A stretch of 64,000 bases of DNA, taken from positions 9,238,001-9,302,000 of the forward strand of contig OX485806.1 in NCBI GenBank assembly GCA_950295325.1. Reading direction: 5' to 3'. Of the stretch, positions 22,067 through 35,434 are shown one piece after another. The notes beneath the pieces were generated by a model. The model was given only the letters and a program-made list of their open reading frames with translations. It was not told the DNA's origin and searched no databases. Every line of letters starts with the position of its first letter. Within the stretch, counting starts at the first letter, position 1. Made by a program: the position numbers and the translations under genes. This stretch comes from Polytrichum commune (lineage: Eukaryota > Streptophyta > Polytrichopsida > Polytrichales > Polytrichaceae).

Positions 22067-25000
22067 GAAGAGCATTATGGTGTGTGTATACACACAAAGC
22101 AATGGTACTTATGAGCACCCATTTTATAAGCAAGGGTAAAACCCTAGTGTTGATAGTGCGTGTTGGTGCCGAGTGTCTCCCTTCTCTTCCATTTCTTAGA
22201 TCTAGATATGATATGCTCTGCTTCTCTCCTTTGGGCCCAGCTCTAGATCTTTGTTGTGAGCATATTGTTCCATTTGACCATTTGTGGCTTCGATTGAGAG
22301 TGTGTTGTTGATATGTGCTTGCTTCATGTCTATCGGCCCTATAAGTCGGGTTCGGTGTTGTATTCTCTTTCTGTTTGCTTGCTCTGCTATGAGGCGTGTG
22401 AGCCCAATGTTGTGCCCACATGTGTTCTTAACCTTAAAACCATTAAAACTGTAGGCTTTGGATTTACATTGAATATGCAAAAGATAAAAAGATTGAATTT
22501 TTTAAGTTTAAGTTGAAATTGCGTTTAAATAATTGTTTGGGCATAACATGGGTTGGAGGCTAGGGGAATCAAATTAGTGATTGATTAGTTGTTAGTTAAA
22601 ACTTAGAGTTAGGAGGGTTATGACTCAGGTGGTAAGTGTTTTAGTTAGTGGCTTAGGGATGGTTAATTGTTCGTTTTAGGATAGGAGTTATGTCGTTTAG
22701 AGGGGTCGGACCCTCCCGGATGGATTAGACCTCGGATTTCTCGAATCAGGAAGGGAGGCCCAGGGGGTTGTTTGGTGGCTCGGGGAAAATCTCTCTCTCT
22801 CTCTCATGTGGATGGTTGAGGTGGGAAGCGGATGGAGGCGCCGTGGTGGGGGCAGGAGTAGAGAATGTTGGGAATGCTGGTCACAGAAGGTGCGAGGTAG
22901 GATGGGATGGAGCGAATACAGCTTGGTTCGGTGATGCACATCCTTGCAAGGCCCTGGGTGGCGAAAAAGAAAAGGGAATGAGAGGCTGTGAACTAAATTC
23001 AGGTAAGCTACCGTGACCAGAGAGGCACTGGAGTGTTGGTTGGAGTGAAATCGCCGAAGTTTAGAATGCCGAGAAGACTCGCTCCTGGCACCTAAAGGGG
23101 AGCTGGATGCAGAAATCGCCCGAAGGGCGAAACAACTTGTGTTGGCCTTGAATTTTGACTGCTCCTTACCGCCATTGGGGCTGGTTAGAGTTTTGTGTGT
23201 GTGGCCAGAGCAAGGTGTGTGTGTGAGTGCGATGAGAGCACTCACATTGTCAGAGACAAAAATCTGTAAATGTGGGTGGAAGAATGCTTGTGGGGTGAAC
23301 GGGTGAGCTGCCAAAATCGGCATCTGCGACATCGTACTGGGGGGCAGGAGGACTTGACTGCAAGTATTACAGTAGTTGCGGAGTTGGGAGAGAATTGTGA
23401 AGGATGGTGCTGGGTGCGGCAGACAGGGTCACTAGTAAGCGTTGAAAAGGATCAAAGGATGGGTTGATGCTGCTGGCTGGATGTGCCTTCTGAGACGCTA
23501 GGAGGATCCGAACCCTTCCTGGGAGGGGGAGCTGAAGTATTACACTCTGTGATGGGAAGTTTACCCTGCAGCCCCGACACTAGTTGGGAGGTGTGAGGAA
23601 CCGGTGAGAGAAGGTAGCAAGGTCAGCTTACCCCACTGGGGAAATTCAACAAGGTGGAAGTAAGGTCAAAGAAGTAGTGTGTAAGGGGGGGGGGGGTAAT
23701 TTCTAGTTTATTGCTGGTTACTAAGGACAGATATAGTGAATGAGTGAAAGGGGAAAAAGGGGAGGGGGCCCTTGAAAGCGATGTTCATCATCCTTGGGTG
23801 TGTTAAAAGCATTTGTGAATGCTCACTAATTTATTGTAATAAATGGAAGGGTGTTGAGTACAACCATCCGCCTAAATGGAATGAATTGAAATTGTGTGTG
23901 CGTGTGGAGAGTAAGGTGTGGAAGGGGGATCCCTCACCCGGACTACAACGCATTTAAGGGTGGGGGTGATCTTGGCTCACAAGGCGCTTGTCTGTGAGGC
24001 TCTCGCATTCCCTATAAAAAAAATTGTACAATTTTTCAAAGTGGAAAGTTTGTCAAACCCCTTACTTGTTCACTAGATTCTTCTTAAACCGAACACGGTA
24101 ATGCTCATTTCCACCAAAACATCACCTAAACCGGTAAACTCTTGAGTATATTAAACTATGATTGATGATAATCCAACATGACTGAATTTGGCTAAACTGG
24201 CTATACACGCATTTCAAGCTGCCAACCTCGTAATTATCGGTTTCAAAAATGACACTTCACTATTTTGACTAAAGTCTAGTGCACGGGTAGAGAGTAGTTT
24301 ACGGTTTAGGGTATTTCTACCTTATCCATCTTGATTCACATCAATGCCAATGGTGTGGGAAGCTACCAATGGGCCCTTTTTGGACATGATCATATTGTAC
24401 CTTTAAAAAGTTTGAATATGGTCATGTTAGTGCTTTGGAAGCTGCATTCCCCATGAACTTTCCTGCCCACATTCTCTTTCACCTTAACAATTTCTAGGAA
24501 GGATTCGGAACACAATAGAGTGTTGGTAAAGCAAAGCTGATGAAACCATGTCTTTAGTCCTAAACCATGAATTTATGAGAATAAACACAAAGTCACCCAA
24601 TTTTTCATAATGCTTAAATTATGATACAGAAAGAATGGTGTCGGGCTATTAAAATTTGAGGTTTTAACTTGTCCAACTAGAATGGATGGGTCAATCCAGG
24701 ATTGTATAGGCCGGTTCCATGGAACACAACCAAGGCTTTGAGTGATGTTATGTAGACTCCAACTTCACATGTTCTTTTTGGTATAGGTATTCTAATAAGA
24801 AATGTGACTGAATAAAAATTGTCTAACTTACATTGTAATCTCATTCTTTAAGAGGGTGAAAACATGACAAATTATTCTATAGCAACTATGTAGTTATTTC
24901 CAGGTGGTCGAACTCCAAGTAAGGCATCATATGCCTGGAATTATTGATGGTCCACTTAAACTAAATTGATCCTCGACCTTATAAGGGTTTCTTTTCTTTT

Positions 25001-25967
25001 CTTCTCTTATTGTAACCCTTCTATGCATGATGAATGAGTTTACAAAGACACCACGGCATCCAAACCTAATGTATGACCTCTATATATACTTTATGTGATT
25101 CCTCAATAAAAAAATTTAAATATTCTTATTTACATACATGGGTTTAAAATTTATTTTGTAGATTATCTTACATCAAGAAGAAAATTAAGCTATACTCATA
25201 TGTGACATCAGGCTTAAACAAGAAATAAATATGTTTTTGTTGGCAAACGCACCCATGCCATGTATTTGAACTCAAATCTTCAATTAAATCAAGATGTTGA
25301 ACCAATTTAAAAAAGTGCACTTCATGAATGAGTTAGCAATCGGTGTAATTTACTTTGGCATGACGAAGGAGAAAACCAAATTTTGTAGCACCAATGTACT
25401 ATTTCGTGACATAAAAGCTCACAGTGGGCCTATCGGATGCAACAATTCATCATACAATTGGATTTGATGATTTAAGAAAGAACGGTATGTATTTGTCATG
25501 TCAGAGAGAGTGTTGGACTACATAATATGCCCTCATGTGGCTGCTCAAGATCATTCTTTCACTACCAACATATGAGTCCTAAGAAATCGTCCTACATATT
25601 TTCTAGTGACCCAATACAATTACCCATGAAGCATATGCTTGTAGTGTTTATGACCCAGTGAATACCATGCAAAGTAGAAACTTTGTGAAGGATACCTTTC
25701 CTAGAATGGTCAGATCTATTTACTTTAGAATGTCAAATCTTGGATACTTGTACATTGATATTTGCTTTACAAATGACGTCCGTAATAAGGTATTCACAAT
25801 AAAAAAAACACACTACTTATTAAGCCTCTCCACCATATGTACAAACACACATGATTCACAATCCAACATTTGACACCCGCAGAGTAAATCTGTCATTCAA
25901 AAGTCACTACACTTGTATGCATGTTTGATTTAGAGCAACATAAAACATGGGGGTGCCAAGTTAACTG
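22067..25967. other. Intergenic, no supported gene
   Basis: AT-rich DNA with a GC-richer island at about 22690-23700. The island contains a CT-repeat and several overlapping open frames on both strands, none with recognisable domains or convincing splice structure. A G12 tract lies at about 23686. The remainder has only short frames. Confidence 0.5.
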
Positions 25968-26587
25968 CAGTAATCTCCCGCTTAAGTACGCATCCCGGTT
26001 AAGTGCGCAAATTTTTTGACAAAAAATCGGGTTCAAACTTTATTGTTTGAACATGTCATGCAGACTCATTTGCCGCGAATGCATGAATTTCTTATGCTTG
26101 AAAATAAATGTCAGTTTGTTAACGTTTTGTTGAAACGTCTCAAATGATCGTCGCAATTCATCATACATTTGTCCAGCTTCCGTTTGAACATCAGAGCACA
26201 TCAATTGGCCGTTGATGTCGAGAACAGTGTTGTGTAGAGCTTCAAAGCCTTTGAAGTCGTTAGCACTTTCAGATTCAGCAAATGTCTCGATAGGTTTTAT
26301 TTCATTGCAATATGTTCTCCTGATTGTCCCAAACTTTCCGGATAGCGCCTTCACTGACTTCATACTCCTGCCCCAATGCTTGCTTGCTCGGCGCGTTCAG
26401 CTTGCTCAACTTTGCAATGATTTCACATTAATTGTTGGGCTTCGGTGAAGCATGTTGCCTCAATTTTCATCCGTTTCCCATTGCGATTCATCGAATCAGA
26501 GGGTCTAGAAAGCGATATGAGCAAAGTACGCACCTACGCGCACCAACAACTCCAATTCAAAATGGATACTTAAGCGAGAGATTACTG
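25968..26587 (-). mobile_element. Deleted pogo/Tigger-like Tc1-mariner element
   Basis: The left end CAGTAATCTCCCGCTTAAGT is matched in inverse at the right end, whose complement reads CAGTAATCTCTCGCTTAAGT. CAGT-starting inverted repeats are usual for pogo/Tigger elements. Only about 620 bp remain. The expected TA duplication is present on the right (TA after 26587) but not clear on the left. A 107-aa minus frame (26363-26040) may be a transposase C-terminal remnant. The right flank TAAAGTGGCATCC resembles the left subterminal sequence, suggesting a second, broken copy adjacent. Confidence 0.62.
26040..26363 (-). pseudogene. Possible transposase C-terminal fragment in the pogo-like relic
   Basis: A 107-aa frame inside the 620-bp inverted-repeat element. 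It has no recognisable catalytic motif. The link to a transposase rests on position only. Confidence 0.3.
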
Positions 26588-27923
26588 TAAAGTGGCATCC
26601 TTGCCTTGTTAAGTGGCAACAAGTGTTGCATGCAACCTTTTCTTGTCGCAACCCACTAATTGCAAGATCATTTACAAGGGTCAACAATGAATAGAGTGCA
26701 CCATACTAAATTAGATGTATAGGTAATGTATAATAGAACCGGGAAAGTTGTTTGCCCTTATTGGACCAATGTTATAAGAAATTCTCATGACAAGTCACTT
26801 TGTATCATGTGCATTGTGCGGTCAAATATGTACCTCTTATTCTAGAGTCCCTGCATGGGCTTCCATCGTTCTAATGTAGCTCACACGCAAGGCCCAAGCA
26901 TTGGGCTCAAGTCAAGCTTCTTGTGGTGTCTAGGTTATTTATTCCATTATGGTTGAAAGTGCCAACCACAAGAGGCATGTGCCTTGATCATATCATAGCC
27001 TATGAGACATACCAACTCTTTCATGCCTAACCCCTTAACCGGCTTCCACATGTATCACCAAACAATGTGCGACATCCATAACTCAAGAATTCGAGTACAC
27101 ATGGTGAAGTGGGTTGCAAATAATGCTCAATGTATAAAACAAGGTACATGTCACATGTAAATTACATTGACCATGTACAAATTAAATCGCTCATTTTTTT
27201 TTGTAAGAATTGTTGTGAGAAGATTTGCAAGCCACATCTTTGACACATTTAACAAGAAGTGTGGACAAGTGAAATCCACGAGAAGACAAGAGAATGGTAA
27301 AAAATGTCCTTTTTGGACATATATCAAAAAATCAACACATTCACTTTTTGGTGTGCATGGTCATTATTCTTGGTCCATATTTGGTTTACACCTATTTAGG
27401 GGCCCAAGACTTTGTAAATTGAATTTTTATGAATTCAGACCATGAAAGTTGGACCATCAAGTCAGACCATGGAAAAAGGTCATCTTCATGGTCCATGGTG
27501 TAAGCCGGCCCTAAATATCATATTCAGTCTAGTTCCCAAGTGCCAACATTGTAGCAACGTTCCCTTCTTACCACCAACTTTCCGGGAATCCTTGGTGTTG
27601 TCTGTCACGAAGATTAAAGTACAAGAGGTCAAGTCCTTTTCGCAAAATAAGAACCTGAGCAGCAATGGAGAGGGGCCAACTAGGCCAATACTTCATCCAG
27701 GCTGAGGATCATCCAGCACAAGGGGATGAAGTTCATCCACCAGGTCCTGCCATGACGACATAAAGGCAAGCTAAGTGTTGGAGGGAAGGCAAAGGGCTTC
27801 GAAGCCACAGCTCTCGCAACAACAGAAAGACTCAAGTCACTCTTTCACTCCAGGCTTCAAGAAGAGCGCCATTTGCATTGCTTCTTTTCTTCGGAGCTTG
27901 AATTGCACTAAAGTCCTGCGGCT
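26588..27923. other. Intergenic upstream of the aldo-keto reductase
   Basis: AT-rich sequence with scattered short frames. The last 150 bp are GC-richer and probably hold the 5' UTR and core promoter of the reductase. No clear TATA box was identified. Confidence 0.4.
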
Positions 27924-30900
27924 ATGGCGACCGTCCCCCGAGTGAAGCTTGGATCGCAGGGCCTGGAGGTTTCTGCCATCGGGCTGGGATGCATGGGAAT
28001 GTCAGACTTCTACGGCCCCGCCGGGAAGGACGAGGACATGATTAAAGTCCTTCACAGGGCAGTGGAGCTCGGTGTCACGTTCTTCGATACTTCTAATCTC
28101 TACGGGCCCTACACTAACGAAGTGTTGCTTGGAAAGGTCGGGTGCTGGCGGTGTTCAAAACGAGATGTGGTCGTTGATTGTTGATGCCAGTAGCAGCTTC
28201 TCAGTTTTTGGTACATTTGATGTACTAGGATGTATTAATGTGTAGGTCGACAAATTTGTGCAGAGAGAAGTAGACATGGTAGTACGCTTATGTTATGTCC
28301 CCGTGTTTTGATAGGGAAGGATCAATGTTGTTCAAGAAATTTTCTGTAGTTCACTAATGTTAATTTTGTCTCGGGCGGAGTAGAAATAGGAGACGCAAGG
28401 GCACTGAGTTCTGTAAGTGTACCGAATCGCTGTGTTTTAATATTGGCTTCTCTGTTGCTTCAATGTCCAAAAAGGGATTTCCTGTGGTCGTTGATTGTGG
28501 ATGCCACTAGCAGCTTTGAGACATATGATACAAGAGGAAATCTTATGTGTAGGTAGATAAATTTTGCAGTCAGAGCTGGAAACGGTAGTCATCGTGTTCT
28601 GATCCGGGTGGTTTAGTCTTGCTTAAGAATCTGCAGGTTACTGGTGCAATGTTTTCTTGTCGTCGGGTAGAGTAGAAGTAGAAGATGCAGGGCCACTGAA
28701 AATTTGTAAGTATCCCGATGTCTAGGGAGAGAGTTTGTTACCAAATGTGAGACATCATAGTAAGGAGGAGTTTATACTGGTCGTTGTTGATGGCAGTAGC
28801 AGCTTCTAAGGATTTGGTACTACTGATACACGAGGAAATCTAATGTTTAGGTAGGCAATTTGTGCACAAAGAACTGGAAACGGTAGTATGCATTTTTTTT
28901 TATCCCCGTGTGTTGATCCGGGTGGTTCAATCTTGCTTAAGAATCTGTAATTTACTGGTGCAATGTTAATTTAACCCTCGGGCAGAGCAGAAGTAGTAGA
29001 AGACGCAAAGGCACTGAATTCTGCAAGTACATGGAGTCAGTGTTTTGTGTGCATTTGATACATCGTAGTAACGAGGACATGTAATGTGAAGGTAGACAAA
29101 TTTTGTTGTTACGTGGCTATAGCTATGGTTGTGGCAAGTGTGCATCGATCGAGTGAATGCTCTTGAATTAATTTTTATAGCTCGCGGAGGATATTGTTGC
29201 ATGTGGTGCAGGCATTTAAGGATATGCGCGACAAGGTGCAGATTGCGACCAAGTTTTCGTTTTACCAAGACGAGAACGGCAATCGGTCGGTGCGTGGAGA
29301 CCCGGAGCATGTGCGCGAGGCGTGCGAAGCCAGCCTACAGAGATTAGGGATTGATTGCATCGACTTGTATTACCAGCACCGTTTGGATCCTAAGACTCCC
29401 ATCGAAGTGACTGTAAGAATTTCTCTTCTCAATCCTGTGTCTATATTGTATTTACATTGCTAAGGATTAGTGGAAGCGCTGGGAATGCATGAGCTACTCT
29501 TCCTCTTAAGGTACACGGCTCTTAAATGATTTACTTTTTTCCTCTGCGCAATGAAAGACAAGAATGGACTATGTGCTAAAAATATAAACCCGAATTTAAA
29601 CACCATTCAAGGTCCAATAGATAACATTGATGGGAAGGCCTACGTGATAGGTTAAAGAGAAGGAGAATCTTCACTTTGACTTCTTATAAGTTTTGCATCT
29701 CAACTTCAAATCTAAAATGAGAAATGACAATTTTAATCATTTGTGATTGCTAACTGAATGAAACAATTTGCAATATGATTTGATGGCCAAAATTGTGTTG
29801 GAGTTGAAATTGTCCATGATAAGAGCCGAATGCCTTACTTGTACATTAGATTTCATGTGCAAGTATCTTCAGATGCTCAGTTAATAGGTGCCAAAACTTT
29901 GGAATTAATGCATGTGTGTTAACAATGATTTTTCTTTTTGGTAATTGTCTCCACTAGGTAGGGGCGCTGAAGAAATTGGTGGAAGAAGGCAAGGTGAAAT
30001 ACCTTGGACTGTCCGAAGCCTCAGCATCCGAGATTCGACGTGCTCATGCAGTGCATCCCATCACTGCGGTGCAGCTTGAATGGTCCCTTTGGGTGCGTGA
30101 CGTAGAGAGCGACATCATTCCTACATGCATGTATGAACAATCCTCACTTTGAATTTTTTTTTACATTGTTGTTTGGAAGAGGATTTATTATTTAATAAAA
30201 TTTAATAAAATTATATTTGTTGTATTGTCATATAAAAACAATGTCTTTAGTCTTAAGTGCCGCAACAAGGTCCCCATGGAACATGGCATCTCTTCTATTC
30301 AGAATGGGATGAAGGAGCATGAGGTTTAATATTGTGACGATTACAATAGTGTTTTGGGGGTCTTTTGTTTCTTGATCTTAGATTTCTAGATCACTTGAGA
30401 ACATAATTTTGTTGATTTGTGCATGGAACTGACAGTGTAAATTTCAGCTGATGTACTTAATATTTTGGATTGTTGGAGACAATCATGTGGAGTGATCGGT
30501 GGATTTATCTGTTTGTTGATCGATGTTGCAGGGAGCTGGGTATCGGCATTGTACCATATAGTCCACTCGGTCGAGGTTTCTTTGCCGGGATCAAAAAGGA
30601 AGAGCTTACCAACAATGACTTCCGAAAGGTGACTACCTTTTCTCTTTATTGATGTCCTTTGCTTCCAATAGTCCAGCAAGAAACTTTTATAGAGATGACA
30701 CGTCACTAGCAAAATGATTACATGTAGAATAATATGAACAAAGCAAATCTATCTCCCTCTTATAAACTGACCTCATGCATTCCTTGGATTTTACCTTGTC
30801 CTCATTCATTGTGGTCACGTAAGCTCTAGTACCCTTGAAGATTATAAGTATGTCTTTGAAAGAAAATCCAGAGGCATGCAAAATGAACAAGGAAACTGAA

Positions 30901-31792
30901 AAGACATCAAACTATTCCATAATTTATTTAATGTATATTGGCTCAAAAATCGATGTGCCATGTTGATTGAAGTGGCCTCCATAACTTGTCACGAAACAAG
31001 TGTTGCCACCCAATTTTTACAAGATCAATGATGTGGGTTGCTGATGAATAGAGTGGGTCATTCTACATCATATACAGTGTAGTAAACTCCATTGCCAATT
31101 CATCCATCAATTTAAATTGAGCGGCTTTGATTGCCCAAGGAATGTGCATGTAACCTAATAGTTCCTATTCCAATTCATCTAGCCTGATTCCAAGGTTCCG
31201 TACCCTGTCTCATTTGTTGTTGCTATTTAATTGAATTTACTTCGGGAGCTCAAATGGAATAAGGCCCACATATTCTATTTCAACACACTCATCATACATA
31301 AGTAACTTTTGCACGGAATGCAATAAAATTCCAGACACAGATTTAACTTACAACAAAGCACCTCCTTGCAATGGAACTAACATGTTGTTTCTCTGGTTGT
31401 CATGGGTGATAAATTAATGTGGGAGAATATATACCTTGCAGATGGCCGTCCCATTTTTTGATGGTGACAACTATGAGAAGAACAAGGTATTATTGGCACG
31501 TGTTGCAAAGATTGCAGAAGAGAAGAAATGCACCACCAATCAGTTGGCTTTGGCATGGGTTATCCACAAAGGGTCTCCATTCACAGTTCCCATTCCAGGG
31601 ACTACAAAGATAGCCAACTTGGAATCGAACGTGGGTGCATTAAATGTGAAGCTGACTGATGAAGAGATCAAGGCACTCGAAGCAGCCATCCCTATCGAGG
31701 AAGTGTCTGGGGAACGCTACACAGCCCCCATGTTGAATATGGGCTGGAAGACTGCAAAAACTCCCCCTTTGTCCTCATGGAAGGGCAACTAA
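27924..31792 (+). CDS. Aldo-keto reductase (plant perakine reductase/auxin-induced type)
   Basis: Five exons: 27924-28136, 29212-29412, 29958-30130, 30532-30628, 31442-31792, all GT-AG, totalling 344 aa, the usual length for this family. It is a cytosolic NADPH-dependent reductase of carbonyl compounds folding as a TIM barrel. The catalytic tetrad is visible: D55 and Y60 ([10 protein letters not shown]), K85 (IATKF) and H127 (YYQHRLDP). Other family marks are [32 protein letters not shown] and the cofactor-binding end [20 protein letters not shown]. The exon 3/4 join creates Met in CMELGIGIV where relatives usually have Arg. The first intron (1,075 bp) holds a degenerate triplication. Substrate cannot be told from sequence. 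Confidence 0.93.
28160..29070. repeat. Degenerate ~300-bp triplication in AKR intron 1
   Basis: TCGTTGATT-initiated units start at 28171, 28488 and 28781 (spacing 317 and 293 bp). Each contains a GATG(C/G)CA(G/C)TAGCAGCTT motif, a (G/A)TGTAGGTAG(A/G) motif and a CGGGNNGAGTAGAA-like motif. Together they make up most of the intron, so it grew by tandem duplication. Confidence 0.75.
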
Positions 31793-34194
31793 CTTTCCTA
31801 AAGTTAGCGTCCATTTCAATTCAATTTTCTTCAAATGTGTGAGATATTGTTAAATTCCATCCGGCTGTGAATCTTTCAGATTGCGAATCTGTACTTCTAA
31901 ACTTTGAAGATGACGACTAGCCCATTAAGGATTAGCAGACAGGTCAAAGTCCTCACCCACCAAGAGAACTATTCAGGTATTTAAAGTAATTGTACAATGC
32001 TTCATCATCATGGGTGTCACCTTTCTGAGGTCTCGACATAGAAGCAGAAGTTTCTAGAGACTAGAGTTAGACCTCTATGCCCAAAACTTTGAGCATGAAA
32101 TTACTCATGAGGAAAATTTGGACTCATTTACTATGTGTAAGCAACAATAATAATAAAATATTGCGAGTGATTGCACAAAATGTGTCCCTGAATGTTGGTA
32201 TATTGCAGTTGTCTCATTCTACTGTGTAAATCGGAATCGATGAAATGAATAGACACCAACATGATATTGGCCTTCTTCCTCAAATTGTGTGATATTGATC
32301 TTGAAATGATTTTAACTTCAATGCCATCATATGACTTAACATTGCAACTTCAAATGAACTGGTAATGAACTTCAAAATGCACATGATGATTGTACACTCT
32401 AGTTTCAAAGGAATTTCAAAATTATGACATGATTATGATAGCAAAACTCTCTTTTGTAAGAATACACTTGATATCATATTGTGCATGCAAAGGGATCCAT
32501 TTGGTATAATTTCCCAAACATTTTCAACCATCTCTAGGCACTCACGTCGGCATTCAATTTAGATAAGTATCTGAATCAAATCCACTTACCTTAGTAGTAT
32601 CGCAAGAAAACTTGATCCTTGATACCCAACATGTCATTATACTAATTGATTTTTTTTACGAAATATTCTAGAATACATGGATGGGTAGGGGACAAATTAG
32701 TTTTGGGAGTTAAATTTTTTTTTTTTAAAATATTAGGTTTGGGACTATTTTCAAATCTTTAATGTCGGAGTTTTCTTTTTCATTTTTTCGTGTGTCAATT
32801 GAGAGTTTAAGATGGGTGGATGTTCATAACCCGAACATGGGAAGGAGAAGGGTGAAAATGTTGCTTACCATTGTAGGACTAGCTAATCTCTAAATCAAAA
32901 TTAGGAACCTTGAATTAGTCTAATGAGCTTATAGTTGGTATGTCAATCAACAATCAACCTATAGGGGACAAGTTTTTACTATTACTCTTACAATTTATGA
33001 AACCAAAGCCCTTGGGGACGTGCAATGCAAAAAGAAGCTTTGTGTAAGGTACCCAACCCATTCCCGATCACCACCCCATGTTTGTAGTTTAGGACAACCT
33101 ATTTCTGTGCAACACAATTTCAATGTCTAATCAGTGTTGACATGTTATGGTTGAAATCCAACTTAACTAAATGTTAATGATTAAATTGACAGTGCTACGC
33201 TCATATCGCGAGCATATTTAGGTGCCACAATTATCAAATACGGAAACTATTGACTAATGATTGGAAATAAGGTAGCCTATATCACGAATATAGGTCGAAG
33301 AGAATATCCAAGTGGAAAATTTACAATAATTTAGTTATTAAGAGAAACAATTTGAAAAAACATGGGAATTGGATCTTATTACTATTTCTCTACATGGGAA
33401 GAGTTTTCTCTAATCATACCTAAACCACAAGTATACTAAATTGCTTAAGTGGTCAGGAATGGGTCGACTACCTTAAAGTCGGCCTAAGGGCCACTTCACA
33501 CACGAGCCAAGCACCATGACCATTATTCTATGGAAAGAGGTTGGACCTAAAAAAAAGTTGATAAACTTGGGCTGGATTAAGGGCTTACTCCTTGAGAATC
33601 ATGCTGGTGCTTGGGTCAACCCCAAGCCGTGTATGAAGTGGGCCTTAAAAAGAGTGAATTATGGACTTACTATTTGAGCTAGATGGGTGAAATCGTTTAA
33701 TCATTCAATGATATTTTAAGTGTTTTATATTGACATGATTGGAAGAGGCAATTAGAGGTCTTTCTTGTTCTTGAAGGTAGGTTTTGGTGGTGAGCACCAC
33801 CTTCACTAGGCATGTGTTCACATCATGGAGAGGAAGTCACTTATCGATAGAATAAACATCACAATGCATAATATTTCTAATCCAATAAAAGAAGATAATC
33901 TACAATGTGGACCTGTGATGTTCAACATTGTAGGTTGGTAAATAGTGCGCACTCACATTGTTATTCCCATTGTTGTGTTATGTGGATATATATAAGCAGA
34001 TTAATGTGACCCACAATATTTATCATTGTTAGTGGAGCTTCTTTGTGTTGTTTCAATATCCCTTCTCCTCTTTGCTTTCATTTCTTCAACCATGATGTAA
34101 ACTAAATTATCCTATTTGTGTGGACTACTGTAATTCTATAAAACCCACATCAACCCATTGTTGCCACTAAGAGTTCCATGGGCTATCTCTACCA
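31793..34194. other. Intergenic, nothing recognised
   Basis: AT-rich DNA downstream of the reductase. AATAATAATAAAAT near 32147 could act as a polyadenylation region for the reductase, though about 350 bp from its stop. No gene or bounded element is seen. Confidence 0.4.
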
Positions 34195-34560
34195 AAAAGA
34201 AAAGCCCATGTCAACATGTAACCAATTGGGTTTGGAAACACAAGGATTTCAACCGATTATGCCCAAAATTCTCCCCGGACACTGGTTCCTTGAAGACTCG
34301 TAGAACTAAAACACACATGGGCAATGATCGGGGAGAACCGGCAGTTAGTTACAAATGAACCGGTTGAGTTTGAGAACTAATCGGTTGAAGTTCAAGACTG
34401 CAAGAAAATTACCAATCACTTTAGAGGAATTTATAGAATATACCCCAATTTAAAAAAGGAAAACCGGAGGACGTCAACATGTAAACCGGTTGGACTTGCA
34501 AACACTAGGATCTCAACCGATTATGCCCAAAAATCTCCCCGATCACTGCATATGGGGACA
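34195..34560 (+). repeat. Dispersed repeat with AACCGGTT-type motifs
   Basis: A partial unit (34195-34290) is followed by a fuller one (about 34327-34560). Both end in a CAACCGATTATGCCCAAAA...CTCCCCG phrase. The fuller unit is present in inverse orientation at about 58392-58609, so this is an interspersed family. No coding capacity is seen, and the ends do not show a clear TSD. Confidence 0.65.
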
Positions 34561-34630
34561 ACATATAAAGTTAGAGAATGGAATCGGCAGCTCCTAAACA
34601 GTGGGCAGCCATCCAATTTGCTCCTTGAGG

Positions 34631-34639
34631 ATTTAACAA
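34631..34639. repeat. Left 9-bp TSD of the Mutator-type MITE
   Basis: ATTTAACAA, repeated at 35435-35443. Nine base pairs is the classic Mutator duplication length. Confidence 0.82.
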
Positions 34640-35434
34640 GGCAAACGCTAAAAGGACCCCAACGAGCTCTGTCATGCGTGACAGACACTGGTGGGGCCCA
34701 CCACTGCCTCTGCCCCCCGAAACTTTTCGCGTCCCTACCCACGCAGTTCGGGCAACGCTGCCCGACATCTCTTCCCAAATGCTTCTCTTCCTTGATGTCT
34801 GCCACTTCAATAAAATAGCAATTTCCTTTTAGCAAAAAAAATTCAATACCATGGTGTTGTCCTTCACTACAATTGTCCTTCAGTAGGATTGAAAGCCGTT
34901 TCTCCATATAATCCATATTGAATGCACTTCATCTTCAAGGTCCAAAATCCAATATAAATGTTCACTTCTAGTGAATAAATAAGCAATTGATTGGGATTTC
35001 CTTTTCAAGGTGAAATCGACAATAAAGCATGTAATTAACTTGGAAGTCAAAAACATTACAAAAGCCTCATTAACATTGACGCAATATCTATTGAGACTTA
35101 CCATTGAAAGGGACATTGTCATTCTAAAATGAAACTAAAATTAACGTTTCTATTTTTAGTATATAATTAATAATAATCTAGTTAATGCCTTCTATTTCCG
35201 CAAGTATTTATACACATTGTCCTTCGGGACCGATTGTCCTTCATCACTCTTGTCCTTCACTGCAATTGTCCTTCAGGACTCAGTTTTGTCCTTCATGTGT
35301 GTTGTCCTTCACAATAGGATTCAAGGTTGCTTCTCCATATAACCCATATTAATTTCACTTCATTTTCAAGGTCCAAAATTGAATATATATATTCACGCCG
35401 GACAGAGCTCGTTGGGGTCCCTTTAGCGTCTGCC
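34640..35434. mobile_element. Non-autonomous Mutator-type element, 795 bp
   Basis: The left end GGCAAACGCTAAAAGGACCC and the complement of the right end GGCAGACGCTAAAGGGACCC continue as 34-bp inverted repeats ending in CGAGCTCTGTC with only two differences. A perfect 9-bp direct duplication flanks the element. The interior has no transposase. It contains many copies of TTGTCCTTC and two direct ~100-bp copies (about 34855-34970 and 35305-35397), so internal sequence has been amplified. It is unrelated in TIR sequence to the large MULE at 297-22055. Confidence 0.85.

Noticed and set aside
22697..23332. 211-codon minus frame in the GC-rich island
   Set aside because: Ser/Pro/His-biased low-information composition, overlapping plus frames and no recognisable domain.
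34158..34358. Short plus frame at 34.2 kb
   Set aside because: It falls inside a dispersed repeat that recurs inverted at 58.4 kb.
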